A DNA stretch of 37,257 bases from contig JAUWYR010000024.1 of assembly GCA_030615745.1 (NCBI GenBank), positions 1-37,257 on the forward strand, given 5' to 3'. Positions within the stretch are counted from its first letter, which is position 1; every line of letters begins with the position of its first letter. Source of the DNA: Candidatus Zixiibacteriota bacterium. Lineage in GTDB: Bacteria; Zixibacteria; MSB-5A5; SM23-73-2. Positions 23,239 to 30,744 of the stretch are shown here, one piece after another. Under the pieces are notes generated by a model. It was not told the DNA's origin. It saw only the letters and a program-made list of their open reading frames with translations, and searched no databases. Both the position numbers and the translations under genes were made by a program.

Positions 23239-24666
23239 ATGAACGATTTTGAGGGTCCTGAGAGAAGAATATCCAGAAGGATAAGAACCAAGTTTTATTT
23301 CAAATATCGAGTAAAAAAAGGCAAGTTTGCAAAAGAGGAATTAGAAACTACAAAAACAAATGATATTTCCTCTGTAGGTTTGCAATTCACCTCGGAAATT
23401 CCTTTTCCAATCGGCACAAGCTTAGAGCTTAAACTGAAAATTCCTAAGTTTGATCATTTGATAGATGTGGAAGGAAGAGTTGTGAGGATAAGCGAATTGG
23501 ATAAAAAGAGATACTATATTGGAGTGGCATTTGTTCATATAGATGAGGCTGATCAAAAAAAGCTGAAAAAACAAATTGATTTAATCGACATAGCCAAACT
23601 TTTAGAATTAATGGTAGAAAAAGGTGCATCCGATCTTCACCTCACAGTGAATAAGCCTCCATATTTAAGGATCAACAAAGAGCTTATTCCTATAAACATC
23701 GAAAGCCTTTGCTCAGACGATATGAAAAGGATGATCTATTCGGTGATGGATCAATCCCAACAAGAACAATTCGAGAAAGAAAAAGAGTTAAACTATGCTT
23801 TTCAACTCCCTAATTCAGGTCGGTTTAGAGTAAATGTTCATCTTCAGAGAGGGAACGTTGAGGCTACTTATAGATATATTCAGCGAAAGATAAAATCGAT
23901 ACCAGAATTAGGTTTACCCCCGGTATTAGATGATTTAGCTCGTTATCCCAATGGATTGATTATAATAACAGGACCTACTGGTGTGGGCAAAAGCACCACT
24001 TTAGCTGCAATGCTTGAGTTGATCAACAAAGAGTTTCGGAAAGTAATAGTAACCCTTGAGGACCCAATAGAATTTGTTCATGAGAGCAGAAATTGTGTTA
24101 TCAAACAGAGGGAGATAGGGTTGGACACCAAAAACTTTGCCAGCGCTTTAAAACATGTTCTTCGCCAGGACCCTAATGTGATATTTATTGGAGAGGTGAG
24201 AGACAAAGAGACTATGTCAGTTGCCTTAGAAGCCGCAGAGACCGGGCATTTAGTTTTGACAACCCTGCATACCTCAGATGCGGCACAGACAATAAACAGA
24301 GTTTTAGGGATATTTCCTCATGACCAGCGTGAATCAGCAGCAGCCCAGCTTTCTTCCTGTTTAAGAGGGGTTGTATGTCAGAGGCTCTTCCCGAGAAAAG
24401 ATAACAAGGGTTTGATAGTAGCAACAGAAGTATTAATTGCTACACCTGCGGTAAGGGTGGTTATAAAAGATGACAGAATCGAACAGATACCCAATTTCAT
24501 CCTAACTGGTCAAGCCGAAAAGATGCATTCAATGGATTCCTCGATTCTGAATCTCTATAACAGGGAAAAGATAACTTTCGAGACAGCGATCGAAGCTGTA
24601 GTGGATAAAAGAAGATTCGTAGCAGTTGCCAGCGAAGAAGAGGCAAAACTACATTCATATATATAA
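23239..24666 (+). CDS. PilZ-PilT fusion: type IV pilus retraction-type ATPase with N-terminal c-di-GMP-binding domain
   Basis: The 475-residue protein starts with a PilZ domain (about 1-115). It has the c-di-GMP motif RxxxR (R9/R10-R13/R14 in 'PERRISRRIR') and [D/N]xSxxG as D42-I-S-S-V-G47. A complete PilT-like secretion ATPase follows: the N-terminal 'LLELMVEKGASDLHL' typical of PilT, Walker A GPTGVGKST at 245-253, the Asp box, 'IGEVRDKETMSVALEAAETGHLVLTTLHT' (Walker B and His box; here cited as 'GEVRDKETM' and 'LTTLHTSDAA'), and 'RVLGIFP'. Free-standing PilT retracts pili. Fusion would let c-di-GMP act directly on the motor. No other pilus gene is adjacent. CAAGGAG lies at good spacing before the ATG. 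Confidence 0.92.
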   Translation: MNDFEGPERRISRRIRTKFYFKYRVKKGKFAKEELETTKTNDISSVGLQFTSEIPFPIGTSLELKLKIPKFDHLIDVEGRVVRISELDKKRYYIGVAFVHIDEADQKKLKKQIDLIDIAKLLELMVEKGASDLHLTVNKPPYLRINKELIPINIESLCSDDMKRMIYSVMDQSQQEQFEKEKELNYAFQLPNSGRFRVNVHLQRGNVEATYRYIQRKIKSIPELGLPPVLDDLARYPNGLIIITGPTGVGKSTTLAAMLELINKEFRKVIVTLEDPIEFVHESRNCVIKQREIGLDTKNFASALKHVLRQDPNVIFIGEVRDKETMSVALEAAETGHLVLTTLHTSDAAQTINRVLGIFPHDQRESAAAQLSSCLRGVVCQRLFPRKDNKGLIVATEVLIATPAVRVVIKDDRIEQIPNFILTGQAEKMHSMDSSILNLYNREKITFETAIEAVVDKRRFVAVASEEEAKLHSYI

Positions 24667-24710
24667 TTATAAAATCTCCTCCCTAAAAAATGCATGATGT
24701 TTCTTTGTTG

Positions 24711-24733
24711 TTGCCGAATTTATAATTCGGTAA
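24711..24733. repeat. Repeat C, copy 2
   Basis: TTGCCGAATT-TAT-AATTCGGTAA is preceded by the same GTTG as the copy after tRNA-fMet at 9416. The pairing is G:T at one position. Confidence 0.7.
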
Positions 24734-24787
24734 TATTGTTAGGGCAAGGGTTTAACCCCTGCCCCAGCTTTTGTGACCACACTCGTT

Positions 24788-24813
24788 CTCGGTTGGTCTT
24801 AAGACCAACCGAG
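24788..24813. repeat. Palindromic repeat A, copy 3
   Basis: The GTTGGTCTTAAGACCAAC core has outer arms CTCG/CGAG. Relative to copy 1 (CACT/AGTG) both arms changed together, keeping a perfect 26-base palindrome. Confidence 0.85.
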
Positions 24814-24896
24814 AGCAATGTAGATTTCACACTGAGTCCAAAGTGCTTCTAACACTACCTCTTTTGCAAATATATGGAAAAAAGCCTGAAATCTCC

Positions 24897-24925
24897 TTGA
24901 CAAAATGGTAAAAAAGGCTTATATT
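24897..24925 (+). promoter_or_regulatory. Strong promoter of the LVIVD-propeller gene
   Basis: A perfect TTGACA (24897-24902), a 17-base spacer and TATATT (24920-24925) are present. It is preceded by ATCTCC, as is TTGACA at 13623 upstream of the dockerin remnant. Confidence 0.75.
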
Positions 24926-25163
24926 TTGTTTATAAATAAGCCCACTATTACATCATCTGTCCGTGATATTTAAGATGAATTCACTGTTGGAAAAATTTGT
25001 TTCTGTTCATTTTTCATACTTCAAAAATAAACAATTTGGGCTTTCTCAGCTTAAAGCAGGTTTACTAAGAGTTATTTTTTAAATGCGATACTTTTCTTTT
25101 ACATTAAGTTTAAATGATTCTGTTGAAATATGAAATTAACCTTTTCATTTAAAAGGAGGTATT

Positions 25164-27299
25164 ATGCGTAAGATTTCAGTTTTTCTTCTGATTTTGGGGG
25201 TGTTGTTTCTTTCAGCAACTTCCCTTTCACATGCTCAGATTCATAAGGTTAAGATTTCGGAATTGGAGAAGAGTTTTCCTGATGAGTTGCGGAAATTACC
25301 TGAGTCAACCCGACCAAGAATAAAGGGTTTGGATCTCCTTAAGCTCACCGAGGGTGATATCGAATACCTCTCCAGTATCCTCTGGTCCGGAGTATTTGGC
25401 GTCCAGGTTGTTGGTGATTACGCCTATTGTGCTTTTGCAAATGGTCTGGTTATTCTTGATGTTTCCGATCCTGGTAGTCCAGCTTTTGTAAGCAGACTAT
25501 ATTTCCAGGGTGGAGGGGAGGAAATTCTCGTATTGGGGAATTATGCTTACTTAGCTGACGGTCACTCAGGCTTGCTGATAATCGACATCTCTGATCCCTT
25601 TAACCCATATCTATTGGGAAGCTATGACACACCAGGAGGTGCTCATGATGTTTTTGTCCGGGATAGCTTAGCCTGTGTTGCGGATGATTGGGGGTTACAG
25701 ATAATTTCTGTTGCTGATCCTTCAAATCCTTATCTTTTAGGAAGCTATAACACGCCAGGAAGGGCTTTAGGTGTTTTTGTGCAGGATTCCTTAGCCTATG
25801 TGGCGGATGGAGATAATGGCTTACAGATAATATCTGTTTCTGATCCTTCAGCTCCATATCTATTGGGAAGCCATGTTACATGGTCTGCTCAGGATATTTT
25901 TGTCCAGGATAGCTTAGCTTATGTGGCAGATCGAGATAGTGGCTTACAGATAATTTCTGTTTCTGATCCTTCAGATCCTTATCTATTGGGAAACTATGAC
26001 ACACCAGGATGGGGTGACGATATTTTTGTTCAAGATACCTTTGCATATGTTGCGGACGATCATAGTGGCTTACATATAATTTCTGTGTCTGATCCTTCAA
26101 TTCCTTATCTTTTGGGAAGCTATTACACACCAGGATATGCTTCAGGTGTTTTTGTCCAGGATAGCTTAGCCTATGTGGCGGATCATTGGAGTGGGTTACA
26201 GATAATCTCTATCTCTGCTCCTTCAATTCCTTATCTTTTGGGAAGCTACGACACACCAGGGTTGGCTCGCAGTGTTTTTGCCCGGGATAGCTTAGCCTAT
26301 GTGGCGGTTCAGTATGGTGGCTTACAGATAACTTCTGTGTCTGATCCTTTAAATCCATATCTATTGGGAAACTATGGCGCACCCGGATGGGCTTGGGATA
26401 TTTTTCTCCGGGATAGCTTGGCCTATGTGGCGGATTTTTGGAAAGGCTTACAGATAATCTCTGTCTCTGATCCTTCAAATCCATATTTAGTGGGAAGCTG
26501 TGAGACACCAGGATTAGCTTTGGGTGTTTTTGTCCAGAATAACTTTGCCTATGTAGCGAGTGAAGATAGAGGCTTACATATAATCTTTATTTCTGATCCT
26601 TCAAATCCATATCGTGTAGAAAGCTATGACACACCAGGATATGCTTTGAATATTTTTGTGCAAGACAGCTTAGCCTATGTGGCGGATAGAGATAGTGGCT
26701 TGCAGATAATCTCTGTTTCTGATCCTCTAAATCCTTATCTATTGGGAAACTATGACACACCAGGATTTGCTAATGATGTGTTTGTGCAGGATAGCTTAGC
26801 CTATGTGGCGGATGAGTATGGTAGCTTACAGATAATTTCTGTTTCTGATCCTTCAAATCCATATCTTCTGGGAAGCTATAACATATTAGGATGGCCTCGT
26901 GGTGTTTTTGTCCGGGATAGCTTAGCCTATGTGACGGATGGTAATGGCTTACAGATAATTTCTGTGTCTGGTCCTTCAAATCCATATCTTTTGGCAAACT
27001 ATGACACACCAGGAAATGCTGAGGGCGTTTATGTTTCAGACAATTATTATCACATAGTCGACTCGTATTCCCTTTTGATTCTGGGTCAGTTTTTGTGCGG
27101 AAATGTCAATGGAGAGGGAACAATAAATTTATCTGATCCCATTTATCTGGCAAATTACCTTCTCAAAAGTGGACCTGCACCGGTCTCCTTATGGGCTTCG
27201 GATGTCAACTGCGATTCAAAAATCAACCTTGCTGATGTCCTGATAATAGCCAAGTATTTTTTCAACATTCCAGGATTTGATTTGAACTGCTGCGATTGA
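25164..27299 (+). CDS. Secreted LVIVD-repeat (14-blade) beta-propeller protein with dockerin
   Basis: The 711-residue protein has a signal peptide (MRKISVFLLILGVLFLSATSLSHA). After about 60 residues, two divergent and twelve highly alike units of about 42-43 residues follow, each of the form 'SNPYLLGSYDTPGxAxxVFVQDSLAYVADxxxGLQIISVSDP'-like (shown here as 'NPYLLGSYDTPG', 'VFVQDSLAYVAD', 'GLQIISVSDP'). These are LVIVD propeller blades. Fourteen units would make two seven-blade propellers. The C-terminus (about 650-711) has two dockerin-like repeats: '[27 protein letters not shown]' and 'SDVNCDSKINLADVLIIAKYFF'. It probably mediates extracellular protein or surface binding. The blades are near-identical at DNA level, implying recent expansion. 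AAGGAGG precedes the ATG. Confidence 0.88.
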   Translation: MRKISVFLLILGVLFLSATSLSHAQIHKVKISELEKSFPDELRKLPESTRPRIKGLDLLKLTEGDIEYLSSILWSGVFGVQVVGDYAYCAFANGLVILDVSDPGSPAFVSRLYFQGGGEEILVLGNYAYLADGHSGLLIIDISDPFNPYLLGSYDTPGGAHDVFVRDSLACVADDWGLQIISVADPSNPYLLGSYNTPGRALGVFVQDSLAYVADGDNGLQIISVSDPSAPYLLGSHVTWSAQDIFVQDSLAYVADRDSGLQIISVSDPSDPYLLGNYDTPGWGDDIFVQDTFAYVADDHSGLHIISVSDPSIPYLLGSYYTPGYASGVFVQDSLAYVADHWSGLQIISISAPSIPYLLGSYDTPGLARSVFARDSLAYVAVQYGGLQITSVSDPLNPYLLGNYGAPGWAWDIFLRDSLAYVADFWKGLQIISVSDPSNPYLVGSCETPGLALGVFVQNNFAYVASEDRGLHIIFISDPSNPYRVESYDTPGYALNIFVQDSLAYVADRDSGLQIISVSDPLNPYLLGNYDTPGFANDVFVQDSLAYVADEYGSLQIISVSDPSNPYLLGSYNILGWPRGVFVRDSLAYVTDGNGLQIISVSGPSNPYLLANYDTPGNAEGVYVSDNYYHIVDSYSLLILGQFLCGNVNGEGTINLSDPIYLANYLLKSGPAPVSLWASDVNCDSKINLADVLIIAKYFFNIPGFDLNCCD
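25573..27050 (+). repeat. Coding tandem repeat, about 126-132-base unit, 12 near-identical copies
   Basis: Each unit repeats phrases such as TATCTATTGGGAA, ACACCAGGA, GATAGCTTAGCCTATGTGGC and TTACAGATAAT with few changes. Divergence is concentrated in a few codons between 'TPG' and 'VFV' and between 'VAD' and 'GLQ'. Confidence 0.9.
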
Positions 27300-27357
27300 T
27301 CATCAAATACTAAGGACAACTGCAAAACCCTATTCTTTACTGGATACATAAAATCGT

Positions 27358-27394
27358 AGACCCACCTTGCCTCAAGGTGGGTCTTAATTTTTAA
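27358..27394 (+). terminator. Terminator of the LVIVD-propeller gene
   Basis: AGACCCACCTTG (27358-27369) pairs with CAAGGTGGGTCT (27373-27384), followed by TAATTTTTA. The preceding TCGTAGA is shared with repeat D. Confidence 0.8.
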
Positions 27395-27454
27395 ATGGTG
27401 TCATCAGGAGTTTCCTTCTGACGCCTTGTTGTTCAATTTCGCAGAGGTATAAAA

Positions 27455-27489
27455 CCTCTGCTACGCGTAGAGGAGCCTTTATGGCTCCG
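27455..27489. repeat. Repeat B, copy 2
   Basis: CCTCTGCTACGCGTAGAGG then GAGCC-TTTAT-GGCTC matches 4844-4882. The C-to-A change in GTAGC/GTAGA alters the first palindrome to CCTCT-GCTACGCGTAG-AGG, so pairing is kept on the left side. Confidence 0.8.
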
Positions 27490-27590
27490 ATATCATAGAA
27501 ACTGAATGAGAACATTCTGCCGGAAGGTAACTCCCCACAGCACTGAAATCTATCTCTACACCTTTTTTCATTAATTAAATCTTTTACGTT

Positions 27591-27616
27591 CTCTGTTGGT
27601 CTTAAGACCAACAGAG
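27591..27616. repeat. Palindromic repeat A, copy 4
   Basis: The core GTTGGTCTTAAGACCAAC has outer arms CTCT/AGAG, again a perfect 26-base palindrome with compensated arm changes. Repeat B lies just before it; at 4810-4882 the order is reversed (A then B). Confidence 0.85.
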
Positions 27617-27824
27617 AGCAAAATAAAAAAAAGTCGGGAAATCCCCGGAACGGGTCTTGACACAATTCCCGACCTAACAAAAAAAAGGCGGACCCCCCCG
27701 CCAGAGGCGGGGGGATTTCGCCAAGCTCAACAAGCTCCGCCACTACTCTTATTTGCGGATTATCAGAGCAATGGGCGGACATAAAGTCCGCTCCTACTTT
27801 TTCTCAAATCTCAACTCTCAAATC

Positions 27825-29219
27825 TCACAAAATATACCTGCTCAAATCCTCATCCTCCACAATACCTTTTAATTTCTCCTCAACCAATTTTTTTGTAACC
27901 TCAATCTTTTTGGTCTCAGAGTCTGGGATGGAAAACATTATTTCCTCTAAAAGGGTTGTCAGCACCGTATGAAGCCTTCTTGCACCTATGTTCTCAGTGC
28001 GTTCATTAACCAGATTTGCGGTCTTGGCGATCTCCTCTATAGCATCATCGGTAAAAGTTATCTCCACCCCCTCTGTGGCTAAAAGTGCAGTGTATTGCTT
28101 GATCAAAGCATTCTTTGGCTCGGTCAGAATCCTTTTGAAGTCCTCTGTGGTGAGGCTATCTAATTCAACCCTTATCGGGAATCTTCCCTGAAGCTCAGGG
28201 ATAAGATCAGAGGGCTTGGACGCGTGAAATGCTCCTGCAGCTATAAAAAGTATATGGTCTGTTTTTACCATCCCATATTTGGTCATAACTGATGTCCCCT
28301 CAACAATAGGGAGAAGGTCTCTCTGAACACCTTCTCTTGAAACATCCGGACCATTCTTGACTTTTTCACCAGCGACCTTATCCAACTCATCCACAAATAT
28401 TATACCGGAGTTCTCCATCCGGTAGATCGCCCCAGAGATCACCTCATCCATATCAAGTAATTTCTGAGTCTCCTCCTGGGTCAAAAGCTTTCTTGCTTCT
28501 CCAATCGTGACCTTCCTTCTTTTGGTCTTTTTTGGAAGCATTCCGCCCAGCATCTCCTGAAAATTCATCCCTAACTCCTCTATACCCTGAGATGAAAAGA
28601 CCTCGATAATAGGAAATCTATCATTTGGACGCTCGACTTCAATCTGTCTTTTTTCCAATTTTCCCTGATGCAATTTTGCTCTGAGCTTTTCACGTGTGCT
28701 CTCTCTTTTAGCTAAAGCTTCTTCCTGAGCTCTTGGTGCATACGCATTTATTGAATGGGATGATGTGGTCAGTTGTCTTTTTTTGGGAGGACGAGGTAAA
28801 AGAAGGTCTAAAATCCTTTCCTCAGCTAATTTTTCAGCTTTCTGGGCGACCTGGATCGATTTTTCTCTTTTAACCATATTTACTCCAAGATCCACCAAAT
28901 CCCTTACCATCGACTCAACATCCCTTCCCACATATCCAACCTCAGTATACTTGGAGGCTTCCACCTTCAAAAAAGGGGCATTGGCTAAATTAGCTAATCT
29001 TCTTGCGATCTCAGTTTTGCCTACTCCAGTAGGACCTATCATAATTATATTATTGGGCATAATCTCATCTTTTAAATCATCTTTAACCTGTTGTCGTCGC
29101 CACCTGTTTCTTAAAGCAATAGCTACCGACTTTTTTGCCTTATTTTGCCCAATTATATACTTATCTAATTCCTCCACAATCTGTTTTGGAGTAAGTTCTT
29201 CCATTTTTAAATGTGCCAA
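27825..29219 (-). CDS. hslU: ATP-dependent protease ATPase subunit HslU (ClpY)
   Basis: The 464-residue AAA+ unfoldase has Walker A at residues 62-69 (GPTGVGKT), Walker B '[10 protein letters not shown]', the inserted I-domain (about 110-240) and '[18 protein letters not shown]' (sensor 2 region). It ends 'EDLSRYIL', the tail that docks into HslV. The start is TTG at 29219: GAGGAG lies 8 bases upstream inside the end of hslV, whereas the later ATG at codon 6 has no SD. HslU hexamers feed unfolded substrates into the HslV chamber. It is last in the topA-xer-hslV-hslU run. Confidence 0.97.
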   Translation of the reverse strand: MAHLKMEELTPKQIVEELDKYIIGQNKAKKSVAIALRNRWRRQQVKDDLKDEIMPNNIIMIGPTGVGKTEIARRLANLANAPFLKVEASKYTEVGYVGRDVESMVRDLVDLGVNMVKREKSIQVAQKAEKLAEERILDLLLPRPPKKRQLTTSSHSINAYAPRAQEEALAKRESTREKLRAKLHQGKLEKRQIEVERPNDRFPIIEVFSSQGIEELGMNFQEMLGGMLPKKTKRRKVTIGEARKLLTQEETQKLLDMDEVISGAIYRMENSGIIFVDELDKVAGEKVKNGPDVSREGVQRDLLPIVEGTSVMTKYGMVKTDHILFIAAGAFHASKPSDLIPELQGRFPIRVELDSLTTEDFKRILTEPKNALIKQYTALLATEGVEITFTDDAIEEIAKTANLVNERTENIGARRLHTVLTTLLEEIMFSIPDSETKKIEVTKKLVEEKLKGIVEDEDLSRYIL

Positions 29220-29221
29220 AA

Positions 29222-29749
29222 TTAAAGCTCCTCTATGAAAAATTTATCATTGGTGTAGACGCAGATGGATGCTGCTATCTCTAAAGATTTTTTCACAATC
29301 TCTTTAGCATCTAAATCAGAGTATTCTTTCAAAGCTTTTGCAGCTGCCAAAGCATAGGGACCGCCTGAGCCAATAGCCACGATTCCATCCTCAGGCTCTA
29401 TAACATCTCCATTACCTGATATTATCATAGAGTGGTCTTTGTCCAAAACTGCCAAAAGTGCTTCTAAGCGTCTTAAGAATCTATCAGTCCTCCATTCCTT
29501 AGCTAATTCAACTGCAGCCCGGGGTAGATTCCCTCTGAACTTCTCGATATTCCTCTCAAACCTCTCAAAAAGGGTGAAAGCATCAGCAGAAGTTCCAGCA
29601 AAACCAGCAAGTATCTTGTTGTCATATAACCTACGTAGTTTGTTAGCACTATGTTTTAAAATAGTATTCTCAAAACTAACCTGCCCGTCCCCTCCAACAG
29701 CCACCTTCCCCTTATGCCTTATCCCAATAATAGTGGTCGATCTAATCAT
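29222..29749 (-). CDS. hslV: ATP-dependent protease proteolytic subunit HslV (ClpQ)
   Basis: ATG at 29749 is chosen (AAGGGATGTGAG upstream), giving 175 residues like E. coli HslV; an ATG at 29773 would add eight. The catalytic N-terminal threonine is in '[14 protein letters not shown]', so processing would remove about four residues (MIRS). '[11 protein letters not shown]' with the conserved Asp-Gly follows, then '[15 protein letters not shown]' and '[13 protein letters not shown]'. It forms the two-hexamer peptidase chamber with HslU. The next start (hslU TTG) comes right after its stop codon. Confidence 0.97.
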   Translation of the reverse strand: MIRSTTIIGIRHKGKVAVGGDGQVSFENTILKHSANKLRRLYDNKILAGFAGTSADAFTLFERFERNIEKFRGNLPRAAVELAKEWRTDRFLRRLEALLAVLDKDHSMIISGNGDVIEPEDGIVAIGSGGPYALAAAKALKEYSDLDAKEIVKKSLEIAASICVYTNDKFFIEEL

Positions 29750-29775
29750 CTCACATCCCTTTTTTTCTTTCATTT

Positions 29776-29838
29776 CACCTACTACCTACCACCTACTACC
29801 TACTACCTATTACCTATTACCTATCACCTCTCACCTAT
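29776..29838. repeat. Heptanucleotide tandem repeat (YACCTAY), nine copies
   Basis: Nine in-register 7-base units (CACCTAC, TACCTAC, TACCTAT and one CACCTCT) run from the last codons of the recombinase gene across its stop to the ribosome-site region of hslV. Heptamer arrays are prone to slippage, and a change of one unit would shift the recombinase tail frame. Confidence 0.9.
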
Positions 29839-30744
29839 CTTTTCCGCCCTCGGATGAGCCTGTTTGTAAATCTTTTTCAATCTTTCCACTGAAACATGGG
29901 TATAGATTTGAGTGGTGGAGAGGTTTTTATGACCCAGAAGCTCCTTTACCGCCATAAGGTCTGCGCCCTCATCTAAAAGATGTGTGGCGAATGTATGCCT
30001 TATAATATGAGGGCTTTTCTTTTTAACCTCTGAAACTTGACTTAAATTCTTTTTTACGATTCTCGCAATACTTCTTTCAGAGAGCCTTTGTTTTTGCCTG
30101 TTAATAAACAGAGCTTTTGTTTTTATATCAGATAATAATTTACGAAGAAAAAGATAATCTTTTATAGCCAAAATTGCTTTTTTACCCACAGGGACAATTC
30201 TTTCTTTTTTACCCTTTCCTAAGACTCTAATCGTCTCTCCAGTGTAATCAATAGACGCAAAATCCAATCCAGCTAACTCGGAAAGCCTGATCCCTGTTGA
30301 ATAGAAAAGCTCTAAGATAGCTTTATCTCTTCGTGCCCAGACATTCTCCTTTTCCGGCTTTTCTAAAATCTTTATCATCTGTTCGACTGATAACACCTCA
30401 GGAAGTCTTTTTTCTTTTTTTGGGGTTATAAGATATGACGCAGGATTTTTTCTAATTATATTTTTCCTTTTCAAAAATTTAAAAAATGACCTTATAGATG
30501 ATATTTTACGAGCAATTGTTATAAAACTTTTCTTTTTTAAATTCAAATCTATTACAAAATCACGCAAGATATTTCTATCTATTTCTTTAAAATTGACCTT
30601 CCCTTTCTTTTTCTCTAAAAAAGTCTCCAGCTCTTTTAGGTCGGTTTCATAGGAGATCAGGGTGTTTTTGGAGAAATTCTTTTCTTTTTTTAAGTGAACC
30701 AAAAAACTTTTAATCTGCGAAGATAAACTACTCATTTTTAACAT
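29824..30744 (-). CDS. xerC: Xer-type tyrosine recombinase
   Basis: The 306-residue protein has an N-terminal SAM-like core-binding domain (about 8-95) and a C-terminal catalytic domain. The full catalytic set is present: R153 ('STGIRLSEL'), K177 ('GKGKKER'), H246 and R249 ('[10 protein letters not shown]'), H272 ('[12 protein letters not shown]') and nucleophile Y281. With a partner or alone it resolves chromosome dimers at dif. Position between topA and hslV matches the Bacillus codV/xerC context, hence the symbol; XerD/XerA type is not excluded. The start overlaps the topA end by 17 bases (or 8 from ATG 30735). The last four residues (IGER) are encoded by a heptamer array. Confidence 0.93.
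   Translation of the reverse strand: MLKMSSLSSQIKSFLVHLKKEKNFSKNTLISYETDLKELETFLEKKKGKVNFKEIDRNILRDFVIDLNLKKKSFITIARKISSIRSFFKFLKRKNIIRKNPASYLITPKKEKRLPEVLSVEQMIKILEKPEKENVWARRDKAILELFYSTGIRLSELAGLDFASIDYTGETIRVLGKGKKERIVPVGKKAILAIKDYLFLRKLLSDIKTKALFINRQKQRLSERSIARIVKKNLSQVSEVKKKSPHIIRHTFATHLLDEGADLMAVKELLGHKNLSTTQIYTHVSVERLKKIYKQAHPRAEKIGER

Larger units (their letters stand above)
24667..25163. other. Intergenic region with repeats and a consensus promoter
   Basis: No gene is seen. It contains repeat C copy 2 (24711), a GGGCAAGGG-TTTAA-CCCCTGCCC hairpin (about 24742-24764), repeat A copy 3 (24788) and a promoter (24897). A leader of roughly 230 bases leads to the propeller gene. Confidence 0.75.
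27300..27824. other. Convergent intergenic region, dense in hairpins
   Basis: No gene is seen in this 525-base stretch. In order it holds: a terminator (27358), repeat B copy 2 (27455), repeat A copy 4 (27591), a GTCGGGAA...TTCCCGAC pair (about 27633-27673), a CCCCCCGCC-AGA-GGCGGGGGG-like stem (about 27694-27715) and a GCGGAC-ATAAA-GTCCGC hairpin (about 27774-27790) near the hslU stop. Confidence 0.75.

Noticed and set aside
25600-27009. Several long minus-strand open frames (61-99 codons) across the propeller gene
   Set aside because: They repeat with the period of the LVIVD units and are antisense shadows of the repeated codons, with no ribosome sites or domains.
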